Assembly: GCF_938015485.1 (NCBI RefSeq)
Contig: NZ_CALLVU010000035.1
Coordinates: 1-64,000, forward strand
Source of the DNA: an uncultured Lachnoanaerobaculum sp.
GTDB taxonomy: Bacteria > Bacillota > Clostridia > Lachnospirales > Lachnospiraceae
DNA length: 64,000 nt
Direction: 5' to 3'
Every line of letters begins with the position of its first letter. The stretch's first letter is position 1. Shown here one piece after another: positions 54,335 to 62,658 of the stretch. Under the pieces are notes generated by a model. The model searched no databases. It saw only the letters and a program-made list of their open reading frames with translations, and was not told where the DNA came from. The position numbers and the translations under genes are program-made.

Positions 54335-55483
54335 TTAATCATAGCTTTCCAAGAATGAATGCTTAATGCCTTTCTTCTTATATGCTATCACCGTATCCAG
54401 GCTGACATTCTCCACACTCCTGAAAATATTCTTCTCAATATACGGATTCTTTGCAGCCAACTCCCTTATAAGTTTCTTTACCTCGGCTCTCATAGAGCCC
54501 TTGTCTCCGGTCTCAGATATCGAGCAGTTATCTGTAAGCCTGCAGGCACATCTGATAAAATTCAGTTCATTATACTTTGCCCAATGTATTATATCGTCTT
54601 CCCTTATCAGATAGAGCGGTCTGATAAGTTCCATTCCTTCAAAATTGGTGGAATGAAGCTTGGGCATCATTGTCTGTATCTGAGCCCCGTATAACATACC
54701 CATCACTATAGTCTCTATAACATCGTCAAAATGATGTCCCAGCGCAATCTTGTTGCAACCAAGCTCCTTAGCCTTGGCATAGAGATGTCCTCTTCTCATC
54801 CTTGCACACAGATAACATGGAGACTTCTCATCCTCCGCCACAATATCATATATGGAAGATTCAAACACCGTTATAGGCACATCCAAAAGCTTTGCATTGT
54901 CAAGTATTGTCTGATAATTGATATCGTCATATCCCGGATTCATCACCAAAAATACAAGCTCAAAGTTTTTCTTGCCGTGACGAAGCAACTCCTGAAAAAG
55001 TTTTGCCATAAGCATGGAGTCCTTGCCGCCCGATATACAAACCGCAATCTTGTCGCCGTCTTTTATCAGCTCATACTCATTGATTGCCGCAGTGAACTTC
55101 CTCCAAATACTCTTTCGAAATTTCTTTATTATGCTTCTTTCAATATCCTTAGCTTTATTATCTTCCTTACGGCTTTCACTCTCATTTTTTAAAAACTCGT
55201 TCAGCTTAAGCTTCATATAAGCTTCATAGCCGCCCTTCAGATTGTATACATTCTCATAGCCCAAACTCTCAAGTTCTTCACTCAGATATTCTGTCTTATT
55301 GCCTGTAGCACAGACCAGACATATCACATCACTTTTATCAAACTCTTCAATCCTTTTTAGCAATTCATCTTCAGCTATATTGACAGAGTTCGGTATATTG
55401 CCTCTTACAAACTCATGCTCAGGTCTTATGTCAATCACTGTTACATCCGGCTTTTCAAGCAGCTTCTCTATAACAATTTCCAT
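54335..55483 (-). CDS. Rhodanese-TtcA fusion: tRNA 2-thiocytidine-type thiolase
   Basis: 382 residues. Residues 1-90 are a rhodanese domain (VTVIDIRPEHEFVRGNIPNS, active-site loop CLVCATGNKTEY with the sulfur-carrying Cys). Residues 130-370 are a PP-loop ATPase of the TtcA/TtuA type, with SGGKDSMLMAKLFQELL, CYLCARMRRGHLY (CxxC), GHHFDDVIETIVMGMLYGAQ and the later Cys pair in FIRCACRL. TtcA proteins use an iron-sulfur cluster to thiolate C32 of tRNA. The fused rhodanese would supply persulfide sulfur. The start overlaps the DUF6472 stop codon by one base. Confidence 0.88.
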   Translation of the reverse strand: MEIVIEKLLEKPDVTVIDIRPEHEFVRGNIPNSVNIAEDELLKRIEEFDKSDVICLVCATGNKTEYLSEELESLGYENVYNLKGGYEAYMKLKLNEFLKNESESRKEDNKAKDIERSIIKKFRKSIWRKFTAAINEYELIKDGDKIAVCISGGKDSMLMAKLFQELLRHGKKNFELVFLVMNPGYDDINYQTILDNAKLLDVPITVFESSIYDIVAEDEKSPCYLCARMRRGHLYAKAKELGCNKIALGHHFDDVIETIVMGMLYGAQIQTMMPKLHSTNFEGMELIRPLYLIREDDIIHWAKYNELNFIRCACRLTDNCSISETGDKGSMRAEVKKLIRELAAKNPYIEKNIFRSVENVSLDTVIAYKKKGIKHSFLESYD

Positions 55484-55653
55484 TAAATCTGTTTCCTTAC
55501 TATCAAGTAGTCGTCATTACTCCTATAATACGGGCAGGTGGTGTATTCGCTGCTCCTCATCCTGATGTAGTCGTCCTCATCCATATCCACATCACATATA
55601 TAACCTTCCTCATCTTCGTCATATATATAATTTATGCAAAAATCGCAAATCAT
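55483..55653 (-). CDS. DUF6472 mini-protein with four cysteines
   Basis: 56 residues starting MICDFCINYIYDEDEEGY. The four Cys (3, 6, 20, 40), with a CxxC at the N-terminus and CPYY near the end, and the acidic middle (DVDMDEDDYIR) match a small protein family common in Lachnospiraceae that I know as DUF6472. A zinc site is likely; the function is unknown. Its stop codon overlaps the start of the rhodanese-TtcA gene (TAATG). It lies four bases past another small gene, so all are cotranscribed. Confidence 0.85.
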   Translation of the reverse strand: MICDFCINYIYDEDEEGYICDVDMDEDDYIRMRSSEYTTCPYYRSNDDYLIVRKQI

Positions 55654-55657
55654 AGTA

Positions 55658-55870
55658 TTACCTGTTCTTTTTCACTTCTCTTTGGTAGTCCTCAGGAGCA
55701 TACTCCCTAAGCCAAATCTCCTCTGCCATCTCCAAAAGCTTGCTTCCGCTAAGCACCGCCTCAAATGCCAAATACTGTGCGGCTCTCTCACTCCTTGACA
55801 GCGGCACTTTAAGAGTCGGTGGAGACTTAAAGATTATATCATTATAATTGCTTTCCATCATCATCCTCAT
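55658..55870 (-). CDS. Small hypothetical protein, YolD-like motif
   Basis: 70 residues with no membrane segment. The middle LSRSERAAQYLAFEAVLSGS resembles the RAAxFxPFxAL motif of YolD-type proteins. Start choice is uncertain: four in-frame ATG codons lie in the first five positions and none has a strong ribosome-binding site. It is first in the array with DUF6472, rhodanese-TtcA, phosphoesterase and pepT. YolD proteins in Bacillus are linked to Y-family polymerases, but none is present here, so I infer no function. Confidence 0.6.
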   Translation of the reverse strand: MRMMMESNYNDIIFKSPPTLKVPLSRSERAAQYLAFEAVLSGSKLLEMAEEIWLREYAPEDYQREVKKNR

Positions 55871-55924
55871 CGCTTTACCTGCTTAGATTCAAGTATAGCA
55901 TATATAGTTAACGCACACAAATAT

Positions 55925-55950
55925 AATAAAAAGAGCCCCTCAGGGCTCTT
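55925..55950 (-). terminator. Intrinsic terminator after rubredoxin
   Basis: The stem AAGAGCCC / GGGCTCTT has a 4-nt loop and then TTTATTATA on the minus strand. Confidence 0.85.
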
Positions 55951-55967
55951 AAAAATCATTATATCAA

Positions 55968-56126
55968 TCAGCCTTCCTTAGAAAACTCATCCTTACCTAC
56001 TCCGCAGAGAGGGCAAACAAAATCATCAGGGAGATCTTCCCACTTTGTTCCCGGAGCTATTCCGTTATCAGGATCTCCTACTGTCTCATCATATTCCCAT
56101 CCGCAAACATCACATACATATTTCAT
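55968..56126 (-). CDS. Rubredoxin
   Basis: 52-residue iron protein, [20 protein letters not shown] and onward. The two Cys-x2-Cys-Gly knuckles (CDVCG, CPLCG) and the spacing [17 protein letters not shown] are diagnostic. It carries electrons to the superoxide reductase encoded three bases upstream. A terminator follows, so the two genes form an oxygen-defence unit. Confidence 0.97.
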   Translation of the reverse strand: MKYVCDVCGWEYDETVGDPDNGIAPGTKWEDLPDDFVCPLCGVGKDEFSKEG

Positions 56127-56129
56127 AAA

Positions 56130-56501
56130 TTACACCTCTGCCTTCCATAAACCATGTAAATTGCAATACTCATAAGCTGCCGCTAATTTCTCACCATCCT
56201 GTAAAACAAACTCTGCATGCGGCTTATCCTCAGGTGTAAGTCCCTTATACTGCTTACCAAGATTTGTCTCAATCATGATAAACTGAATATAATGCTCAGG
56301 TGTCATAGGGTGATCAACACTACCTACATTAACAACAACCTTATTTCCTTCAACTGTAATTGCCGGTACGTGCTTCTCCTTAGCCGCGTCTGTTGTATTG
56401 GCCTTTAAAAGCTGCATCTCATCACCACAGCAAGTAAGTGTACCGCCACCGTTAACTACTACTGAAACAATCTTTCCACAGTGTGCACAACGATAAAACA
56501 T
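56130..56501 (-). CDS. dfx: Desulfoferrodoxin (superoxide reductase)
   Basis: 123 residues. The N-terminal desulforedoxin-type iron site is CAHCG...CCG (Cys 5, 8, 24, 25). The C-terminal superoxide-reductase domain has the catalytic ligands in KEKHVPAI, VDHPM and YCNLHGLW. Both sites are complete, so it is a class I enzyme. It reduces superoxide to peroxide without releasing oxygen, using electrons from the adjacent rubredoxin. It is typical of strict anaerobes facing brief air exposure. Confidence 0.96.
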   Translation of the reverse strand: MFYRCAHCGKIVSVVVNGGGTLTCCGDEMQLLKANTTDAAKEKHVPAITVEGNKVVVNVGSVDHPMTPEHYIQFIMIETNLGKQYKGLTPEDKPHAEFVLQDGEKLAAAYEYCNLHGLWKAEV

Positions 56502-56510
56502 ATTTCCTCC

Positions 56511-56906
56511 TTATTTCTTTGCCTTTAACAAATCTCTTATTTCCTCAAGAAGAACAACATCATCCGCTTTTTTAGGAGCCTCTACCTTCACTTCCTCTTT
56601 CTTCTTAAACTTCTCTATAAGCCTTACAAAGAGGAATATACAGAATGCGATGATGAGGAAATCAACTACATTTTGGATGAATGAGCCGTATGCTATAGCG
56701 TTCTCAGCCACATCTCCATGTGCAGGGGTGATAACGAACTTCAAATCTGTGAAGTTGATACCGCCTGTCAGAATAGATATGATAGGCATAATCAAATCAT
56801 TTACCAAAGATGTCACTATCTTACCGAAAGCCGCACCTATGATAACACCTATCGCCATGTCCAAAACATTGCCCTTAAAAGCAAACTCTTTAAAATCCTT
56901 TAACAT
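56511..56906 (-). CDS. mscL: Large-conductance mechanosensitive channel
   Basis: 131 residues. The conserved N-terminus is MLKDFKEFAFKGNVLDMAIG followed by TM1, a periplasmic loop, TM2 (VDFLIIAFCIFLFVRLIEKF) and a charged C-terminal helix. It opens under osmotic downshock to release solutes. The ATG at 56906 has ATAGGAGG just upstream. It precedes the superoxide-reductase pair by nine bases, so it may share their transcript. Confidence 0.96.
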   Translation of the reverse strand: MLKDFKEFAFKGNVLDMAIGVIIGAAFGKIVTSLVNDLIMPIISILTGGINFTDLKFVITPAHGDVAENAIAYGSFIQNVVDFLIIAFCIFLFVRLIEKFKKKEEVKVEAPKKADDVVLLEEIRDLLKAKK

Positions 56907-57222
56907 TTGTCCTCCTATATTCTTCGGCCATGCATGAGCTTAATATAAATCAAATAACTAATTTAATTTTGCACAACCTCAATGTGCTACTATTATGTAC
57001 CATATCTAAGAAAATGTCAAGTACTAATAATAAGAATTATTCTTGTTTTTAAAAATATACATATCCAAAATCCCTACAACACTTTACATAGAACCTTAAC
57101 CGTCACAAAAAAGAGAGACACCCTCCCTTAGGAAAGTATCCCTCTCGCATTAGATTTATCAGATGCCATGAGGCTTCGCCACGCTCCACCTCAAGCCTAT
57201 AAAAACCTATAAATATTTAAGA
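56907..57222. other. Intergenic region between the choline-binding protein and mscL
   Basis: 316 bp with no ORF. It holds the terminator at 57107-57146 (for the gene at 57223) and the mscL leader. A/T-rich sequence near 56940-57060 should contain the mscL promoter; I could not fix its boxes. Confidence 0.6.
57107..57146 (-). terminator. Intrinsic terminator after the cell-wall-binding-repeat gene
   Basis: On the minus strand GAGA, GATAC and TTTCC pair with GGAGG, GTGTC and TCTC in a bulged stem with the loop TAAG. Six T residues follow. Confidence 0.75.
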
Positions 57223-58875
57223 TTATTCGCTAAGATGAATCCACCTTACTCTGTACTCAGATGTATTAACCTTGTAATCTTCTCCGTCCTTCTTTGTACC
57301 GCTCTTAACCATAGCACCTGTTGTATTAACAAGATATGCCTTTGTTCCTGAAGGAAGGTTATCAAGCTTGTACTCTGTATAATCTACGTCACCGTTTGAC
57401 TTGTACTTCTTTGTACCGCCTGTACTATATGCATTGATAGCGTCGGCAACGTTTGCCTTAAGAACAAAGTTATCACTGTTGTCAAGTAAAACAATCTCTA
57501 CCTTGTTATCACTGTCAGCTGTAACAAGCTTACCACCGATGTAGAGCTTGTGGTCCTTCATACCGTTGACACCAGTACCCTTCTTAGAACCGTTCTTTTC
57601 AAACTCGAATGTAAGCTTCTCGCCGTCAATATCAACGTTCTGCTTACCTGTCTTCATAGAACCGTCATCGCTTCCACCGAAGTAGTATGCTCTAAGCTCT
57701 CCTGAACTGAATAAGCCGTCGTTAGCCTTTACAAATCTGTCGTAGTTATCCTCTGTATCATATCTGTCCTTATCGTCAAGCTTCTCAACGATATCTCTTG
57801 AACTGATACCTGCACCTGCATGCTGCATCTGAAGTACTACGAAACCGCTGATCATTCTACCATAGTTATCGAATGCATACTTCTTACCGTTGATAGTCTT
57901 GATCTGGTTTGTAACAAGCTTTCCGTTACCGTCTGAGTAATACCAGTAGTCAGAACCGTCCTCATACTTATCCTTCTGGAGATAGTATCCAGGAGTTACC
58001 TTGAACCAACCCTTTGTATATCTAGCACCGTCCTCAGGTGTTGAGTAGTTCATGAATGAGTTGGAGTACGTTGCAAGACCCTGTTTACCGCCATCCTTAA
58101 CAGATGAGTTAGATGTTGTAGCTTCTGTCACCCAACCTGCGTTCATACGTCCGTACTCATCAAAGCCGTACCTTCTGCCGTTGATTGTCTTACCTGTCTG
58201 CTTCTTCTCCTTCTTACCTGAAGCCTTGAAGTAGAACCATCTTGTCTGATCCTCATCCCAGTAGTAGTCACCAGGCTGAGCTTCTGACGCCTGATCGTCC
58301 TTTATAGCGATCTCTTTCCATCCTTCAGCCATAGCACCGTCGTTCTCATCACCGAAGTAGTAGTCAGCATCCTGCCAAGCGTTCTCATCGTACTGAGTCT
58401 CGCCGTTCTTTACCCAACCGTACTGCATCTTACCGTCAGTATTGAATGTGTACTTCTTACCGTTGATAGTCTTAAGAGAAACATCACTTGAAGCTGAATC
58501 GCTTCTCTTGTAAGCCTTACCGTTAGCTCCGAAGTAATACCACCACTGATTTGGCTCGTTCTCTTCGCCTGCGTTCTCATTATCAACTGCTACCCAACGA
58601 TTTGTAACCATAACACCGTTTACATCAACATAGTATGTATCGTTGTTGTCATCGATAAGTGAATCAACAGCCATCTCACCGTTGTCATCAAGATAGTACC
58701 AGTAATCACCTGACTTCTGCCACTGCTCTGTTACCTTCTCTTCGTTTCTGTTATAATATACCCATGTTCCGTTCTCCTGTTGCCAGCCTGTAGCAGCAAA
58801 TGCTGTCATAGCTCCACCAACTGAAAGAACAGCTGCTGCTGAAATTAATGCAGCAATCTTTGTTTGCTTTCTCAT
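57223..58875 (-). CDS. Secreted protein made of cell-wall (choline) binding repeats
   Basis: 550 residues. A signal peptide ends near AFAA (27) and the mature part is built almost entirely of CW-binding-type repeats: GTWVYYNRNEEKVTEQWQ, YWYYLDDNGEM, INGKKYTFNTDGKMQYGW, INGRRYGFDEYGRMNAGW and INGKKYAFDNYGRMISGF. No catalytic domain is visible; residues 355-550 are more diverged. Such repeats bind phosphocholine on teichoic acids, or glucans. Strong codon bias toward G/C-ending codons suggests high expression. It is divergent from the HTH-LicC-LicA gene, which should supply the choline ligand. A terminator follows. Confidence 0.85.
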   Translation of the reverse strand: MRKQTKIAALISAAAVLSVGGAMTAFAATGWQQENGTWVYYNRNEEKVTEQWQKSGDYWYYLDDNGEMAVDSLIDDNNDTYYVDVNGVMVTNRWVAVDNENAGEENEPNQWWYYFGANGKAYKRSDSASSDVSLKTINGKKYTFNTDGKMQYGWVKNGETQYDENAWQDADYYFGDENDGAMAEGWKEIAIKDDQASEAQPGDYYWDEDQTRWFYFKASGKKEKKQTGKTINGRRYGFDEYGRMNAGWVTEATTSNSSVKDGGKQGLATYSNSFMNYSTPEDGARYTKGWFKVTPGYYLQKDKYEDGSDYWYYSDGNGKLVTNQIKTINGKKYAFDNYGRMISGFVVLQMQHAGAGISSRDIVEKLDDKDRYDTEDNYDRFVKANDGLFSSGELRAYYFGGSDDGSMKTGKQNVDIDGEKLTFEFEKNGSKKGTGVNGMKDHKLYIGGKLVTADSDNKVEIVLLDNSDNFVLKANVADAINAYSTGGTKKYKSNGDVDYTEYKLDNLPSGTKAYLVNTTGAMVKSGTKKDGEDYKVNTSEYRVRWIHLSE

Positions 58876-59079
58876 AATGAATGCATCTCCTTTTTGAAAT
58901 CCTTTTAAAAATCTAATGCGTCCTTTGGGTAAAGGTTCTTTGTTAAGTCCTTTCCTTCAAGACACTCGTAGTATATAACTTTATTTTATATGTTACAATA
59001 TATTTTCTTTTTCTGATTTCTTACGAAAACATTACAAAAGTTCATTTCTACTACGAATCTGTGTACTTATCCTATCTAT

Positions 59080-59124
59080 TGTGCTAATATGTTCAATATG
59101 GATAATATTTTATTATTTTTGAAC
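59080..59124 (+). promoter_or_regulatory. Candidate promoter and operator of the LicC-LicA gene
   Basis: TTGTGC (59079-59084) and GATAAT (59101-59106) are 16 bases apart. An inverted repeat, GTTCAA (59091-59096) and TTGAAC (59119-59124), flanks the -10 box. It could be the binding site of the enzyme's own HTH domain; this is only suggestive. Confidence 0.4.
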
Positions 59125-59141
59125 TTGCATGAGGAGTACTT

Positions 59142-60923
59142 ATGAATAAATACGCTTATTTACTTAGAGAAATATTTGAATGTAATACAATCACTCAAAG
59201 AGAACTGGCACAAAAGATGTCGCTCTCACTTGGCAGTGTCAATACTCTTATAAAGGAAGCTATCGCGCTTGGATATATAAAAAAGTGCGACAACAAGGCT
59301 GTTTTAACCTCATCAGGACTTGACTATCTTTCTGCATTTAAGGTTGACAGAGCGATTATCATGGCGGCAGGCTTCGGCTCAAGATTTGTCCCGCTTACAT
59401 TTGAGACTCCCAAAGGTCTCCTTGAGGTATTCGGCGAAAGGATGATTGAACGCCAGATAAAGCAGCTTCATGATGTAGGCATATATGATATCGTTATTGT
59501 TGTGGGTTACCTTAAGGAACATTTTGACTATCTTATTGATAAGTACAATGTCAAGCTTGTATACAATCCGGACTATTCCACAAAGAACAATATTTCCACC
59601 TTGCACTATGCCGCAAAGTATATAAAGGGCTTTAACGTCTACATATTATCTTCAGACAACTGGATGCGTGAGAATATGTACCACCGTTATGAACCATACT
59701 CATGGTATTCTTCTATATATATGGAAGGAAATACAAATGAGTGGGTACTTAAGTTTAATAAAAAGCATGAGATTACCGATATAAAGGTGGGAGGTAAGGA
59801 TGACTATGTGATGTACGGCCCGGTTTATTTTTGTAAGGATTTTTCAAATGTCTTTATGCCTATACTTGAAAAGGCGTTTTTTACTCCGGGAAGTGATGAC
59901 TGGTACTGGGAAAATGTTTTGATGAATGAGATAAAGGCTAAGAATAATGATTTGCCTGCAATGCATATCAATCAGCAACCTGATAATCAGGTCTACGAGT
60001 TTGAAAATCTTGAAGAACTTCGTGCATTTGATGACAGGTATAAGGAAAACAGCGGCAATGTCGCACTTGAGCTTATTGCAAAGGTCTTTGATATTCCACA
60101 AAGTCATATAAAAGGTCTGCGCACGCTTAAAGCGGGAATGACCAATAAATCTTTCTTATTTGAGGTGGATGGTCAAAGCTATATTTGCAGAATACCCGGC
60201 AAGGGCACAGATGTGCTTATCGACAGGAAGCATGAGTACGATTCATATATGGCGGTAAAGGACTTACATATCACAGAAAAAATAATCTACTTTGGCAGGG
60301 AAAGTGGCTACAAAATTTCAAAGTTTTATGAAGGTTCAAGAAATGCCGACCCTAAGAATAAGGAGGAGATGGGCAGATGTATGGAACTTTTAAAAAGTCT
60401 GCACGATAAAAATATAAAAGTAGACCACAGCTTTGATATTGCGGAGAGAATAGAGTATTATACCAAGCTTTGTAATGAAAGCGGCGGAATATCTTTTGAG
60501 GACGTGTCTTTTGTCAAAAAGAATATGCAGATATTACTTGGTCTGCTTGATCAGATGAAATCCGATAAATGTCTGTGCCATATTGACAGTGTTGCCGACA
60601 ACTTTATCATCACGGCCGATGACAGGATAAAGCTTATTGACTGGGAATATGCCGGTATGGCTGAGCCTATAATAGATGTGGCTATGTGTTCCATATATTC
60701 CTACTATGATAAAGAGGAAGCGAACGCACTTTTGGAAAGTTACCTTCAGAGAAAGCCTACCGACTTAGAGTATAAAAAGCTCTATTCATATATGGCTCTG
60801 AGCGGTTATCTTTGGGCATTGTGGACTGTATATAAGTCAAATATCGGTGAGGAATTCGGTGAGTACTCTCTGAAAATGTACAGATACGCCAAGGACTTCT
60901 TTGTGGAGGCAATGAGAGATTAG
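59142..60923 (+). CDS. HTH-LicC-LicA fusion: choline kinase and CTP:phosphocholine cytidylyltransferase
   Basis: 593 residues in three parts. Residues 1-68 are a winged HTH (TITQRELAQKMSLSLGSVNTL). Residues 70-300 are a nucleotidyltransferase (RAIIMAAGFGSRFVPLTFET with PKGLLEVFGERMIERQ, and SSDNW), as in LicC. Residues 310-593 are a LicA-like choline kinase (CHIDSVADNFIITADDRIKL and IDWEYAGMAEPIIDVA with catalytic Asp, Asn, Asp). One protein could therefore turn choline into CDP-choline. LicC-LicA fusions are known (for example in Treponema denticola); the HTH suggests self-regulation. The ATG at 59142 is preceded by GAGGAG. It is divergent from the CW-binding protein. Confidence 0.9.
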   Translation: MNKYAYLLREIFECNTITQRELAQKMSLSLGSVNTLIKEAIALGYIKKCDNKAVLTSSGLDYLSAFKVDRAIIMAAGFGSRFVPLTFETPKGLLEVFGERMIERQIKQLHDVGIYDIVIVVGYLKEHFDYLIDKYNVKLVYNPDYSTKNNISTLHYAAKYIKGFNVYILSSDNWMRENMYHRYEPYSWYSSIYMEGNTNEWVLKFNKKHEITDIKVGGKDDYVMYGPVYFCKDFSNVFMPILEKAFFTPGSDDWYWENVLMNEIKAKNNDLPAMHINQQPDNQVYEFENLEELRAFDDRYKENSGNVALELIAKVFDIPQSHIKGLRTLKAGMTNKSFLFEVDGQSYICRIPGKGTDVLIDRKHEYDSYMAVKDLHITEKIIYFGRESGYKISKFYEGSRNADPKNKEEMGRCMELLKSLHDKNIKVDHSFDIAERIEYYTKLCNESGGISFEDVSFVKKNMQILLGLLDQMKSDKCLCHIDSVADNFIITADDRIKLIDWEYAGMAEPIIDVAMCSIYSYYDKEEANALLESYLQRKPTDLEYKKLYSYMALSGYLWALWTVYKSNIGEEFGEYSLKMYRYAKDFFVEAMRD

Positions 60924-60964
60924 TGGTTAGACAGGCGCTTAAGCAATGACAATTAACCCAAAAT

Positions 60965-60998
60965 GAAGAGGCAAGGAGCCCTAACTCCTTGCCTCTTC
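60965..60998. terminator. Terminator-like hairpin after the LicC-LicA gene
   Basis: A 14-bp perfect stem, GAAGAGGCAAGGAG / CTCCTTGCCTCTTC, with a 6-nt loop, between convergent genes. T-tracts are weak on both sides, so the efficiency is uncertain. Confidence 0.65.
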
Positions 60999-61086
60999 TC
61001 TTGCGTGCCTACATCGGCAACACCTAATATGCTTCTTAGCTGCCCTTATTATAGGATACCTATCTATATTTAGTCAAGTATTTTTA

Positions 61087-61794
61087 TTAATCCACGCTTA
61101 CGCTTATTCCGCCTCTTCTTTCACTTGGCTGTATAAGCACCGTCACCTGATCGTTTCCGAGCCACTCGAAAGTATAGGACTCACCTGATGCCTGTCCGAT
61201 AAAGGTCTTCCATGATATATCAGCTCTTATCTGAGGATCTCCCATACCGTTTTTACTGAACCAGCATATTACGGCGTCAGGGTCTACAGCAATGCTGCCC
61301 ATAGATTTTACATTTGATAAAACCAAAGGATTGCCGTCAGACAGCAGTGCCACATAGGCATCATTGCCTCTGCCTACAAGTGTTGTAGTGGCAAGACCCT
61401 TTTGTGAAAGCACACCTATGCCCAAAAATCTTACCGAGTAGTCACAGTCATTGGTAAATGCCAAAATATTTTCAGACTCCACAGATACGGTCTCACCTAT
61501 AGCCAGCTTATATACCACTACATGCTGTCCGTAGTGAGCGTAGTATGTTGTGGAATTGCCGTGCATATTCACCTTCATAAGAGGTATGTTCTCACCTGCA
61601 ACTCTTCTTACCAGCTGTCCGAATATCGCCTGTCCTATACTGCCTCCCGGTCCAAGTATCATCTTCTCAAAAGAATAATTCTTTGCTCCGGCATTTTCAC
61701 CTGCTATGAAGGCACCGGCCTTTGCAATCAATGTGTCATTACCTTCACAGGTAACCTTAAGTGTCAACTCGTTAATAACTTCAAATGTCAGCAT
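61087..61794 (-). CDS. AIM24-family protein
   Basis: 235 residues of beta-rich sequence with the AIM24/TIGR00266 pattern (FIAGENAGAKNYSF, LGPGGSIGQAIFGQLVRRVAG, later LVGRGNDAYVALLSDGNPL and NPLVLSNV). The family forms trimeric beta-barrel shells of unknown role; the name comes from a yeast mitochondrial protein. There is no signal peptide. It follows a TerD gene by nine bases and is the last of a cluster with TerD, a phospholipase C-like protein and a HAD phosphatase. Confidence 0.82.
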   Translation of the reverse strand: MLTFEVINELTLKVTCEGNDTLIAKAGAFIAGENAGAKNYSFEKMILGPGGSIGQAIFGQLVRRVAGENIPLMKVNMHGNSTTYYAHYGQHVVVYKLAIGETVSVESENILAFTNDCDYSVRFLGIGVLSQKGLATTTLVGRGNDAYVALLSDGNPLVLSNVKSMGSIAVDPDAVICWFSKNGMGDPQIRADISWKTFIGQASGESYTFEWLGNDQVTVLIQPSERRGGISVSVD

Positions 61795-61803
61795 ACTTCC
61801 TCC

Positions 61804-62643
61804 TTATTCGACTGCTACTCCATAAAATTCACAAAGACCTGCCAGATCTTTGTTCACTCCGTTTCCTATTGCATTAAACTTCCATGCACCGTTGTGCAAA
61901 TATATCTCGCCCATCATCATGGAATTGATATTGTTATAATATTCCTCCACCAAAAACGACGCCGACTCCGTATTGTTTAGCGGGTCCACTATCTGAATAT
62001 AGGCATCCTTTAACATGCTGAAATTCAGTGAGTTTTCAAGTGCATCATTGATAGTCATTACAAAGACTATCTTTGCTACCGCCGGATTCAAAACAGCCGT
62101 GTCTATATCAAATACTTCCAATACATTTGCAGTCTCTACATTCTTAAATAATACACTTTTTTCAGGGCTGCTTTCCTGACCGTAGAATACAAAATAGTCA
62201 TCGCCTACAACTTTTCCGTTTACTGCCAGCAAAAATGCCGATACATCCACATCGCAGGCGGGATTCTTCACATTCCATCCGAAGTTTACCTTTATCTTCT
62301 TTGAACTTAAGTCAAGCATCACCTTCTGCCCCTTTGAAACCCTCTTTGTAAGGCTTGGCAATATAATATGTTTTGACGAATTACTTTGTCCGCTACCTGC
62401 CACCTGTACACCGCCTTGACCGTACGCAGTCGGCCTTACAACATTTTGTGCTGCAGTACCTGACTGCACATTACTTCTTGTGGCACCGGTATTTTGTGAA
62501 GATGAGGCATCTTTTTTCTTATAATATGAAGTATTCAAGATTTCTACATTTTCACTTGTAAGTACTATGCCCTTTTTTTGATTCAAGTTTTCCAAATCAC
62601 TTGCACCTACAGGTTTTGTAACATTCATTACAAAAGTACTCAT
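61804..62643 (-). CDS. TerD-family protein
   Basis: 279 residues from the ATG at 62643, with GAGAGGTG upstream. The N-terminal 95 residues are a separate low-complexity arm (Gly/Ser/Asn-rich). The TerD domain (about 97-279) has KGQKVMLDLSSKKIKVNFGW, CDVDVSAFLL and FNAIGNGVNKDLAGLCEFYG. TerD proteins bind calcium and belong to stress or phage-defence-linked Ter systems. The usual partners TerB, TerC and TerZ are absent. It is cotranscribed with AIM24. Confidence 0.85.
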   Translation of the reverse strand: MSTFVMNVTKPVGASDLENLNQKKGIVLTSENVEILNTSYYKKKDASSSQNTGATRSNVQSGTAAQNVVRPTAYGQGGVQVAGSGQSNSSKHIILPSLTKRVSKGQKVMLDLSSKKIKVNFGWNVKNPACDVDVSAFLLAVNGKVVGDDYFVFYGQESSPEKSVLFKNVETANVLEVFDIDTAVLNPAVAKIVFVMTINDALENSLNFSMLKDAYIQIVDPLNNTESASFLVEEYYNNINSMMMGEIYLHNGAWKFNAIGNGVNKDLAGLCEFYGVAVE

Positions 62644-62658
62644 ATTCACCTCTCTTTC

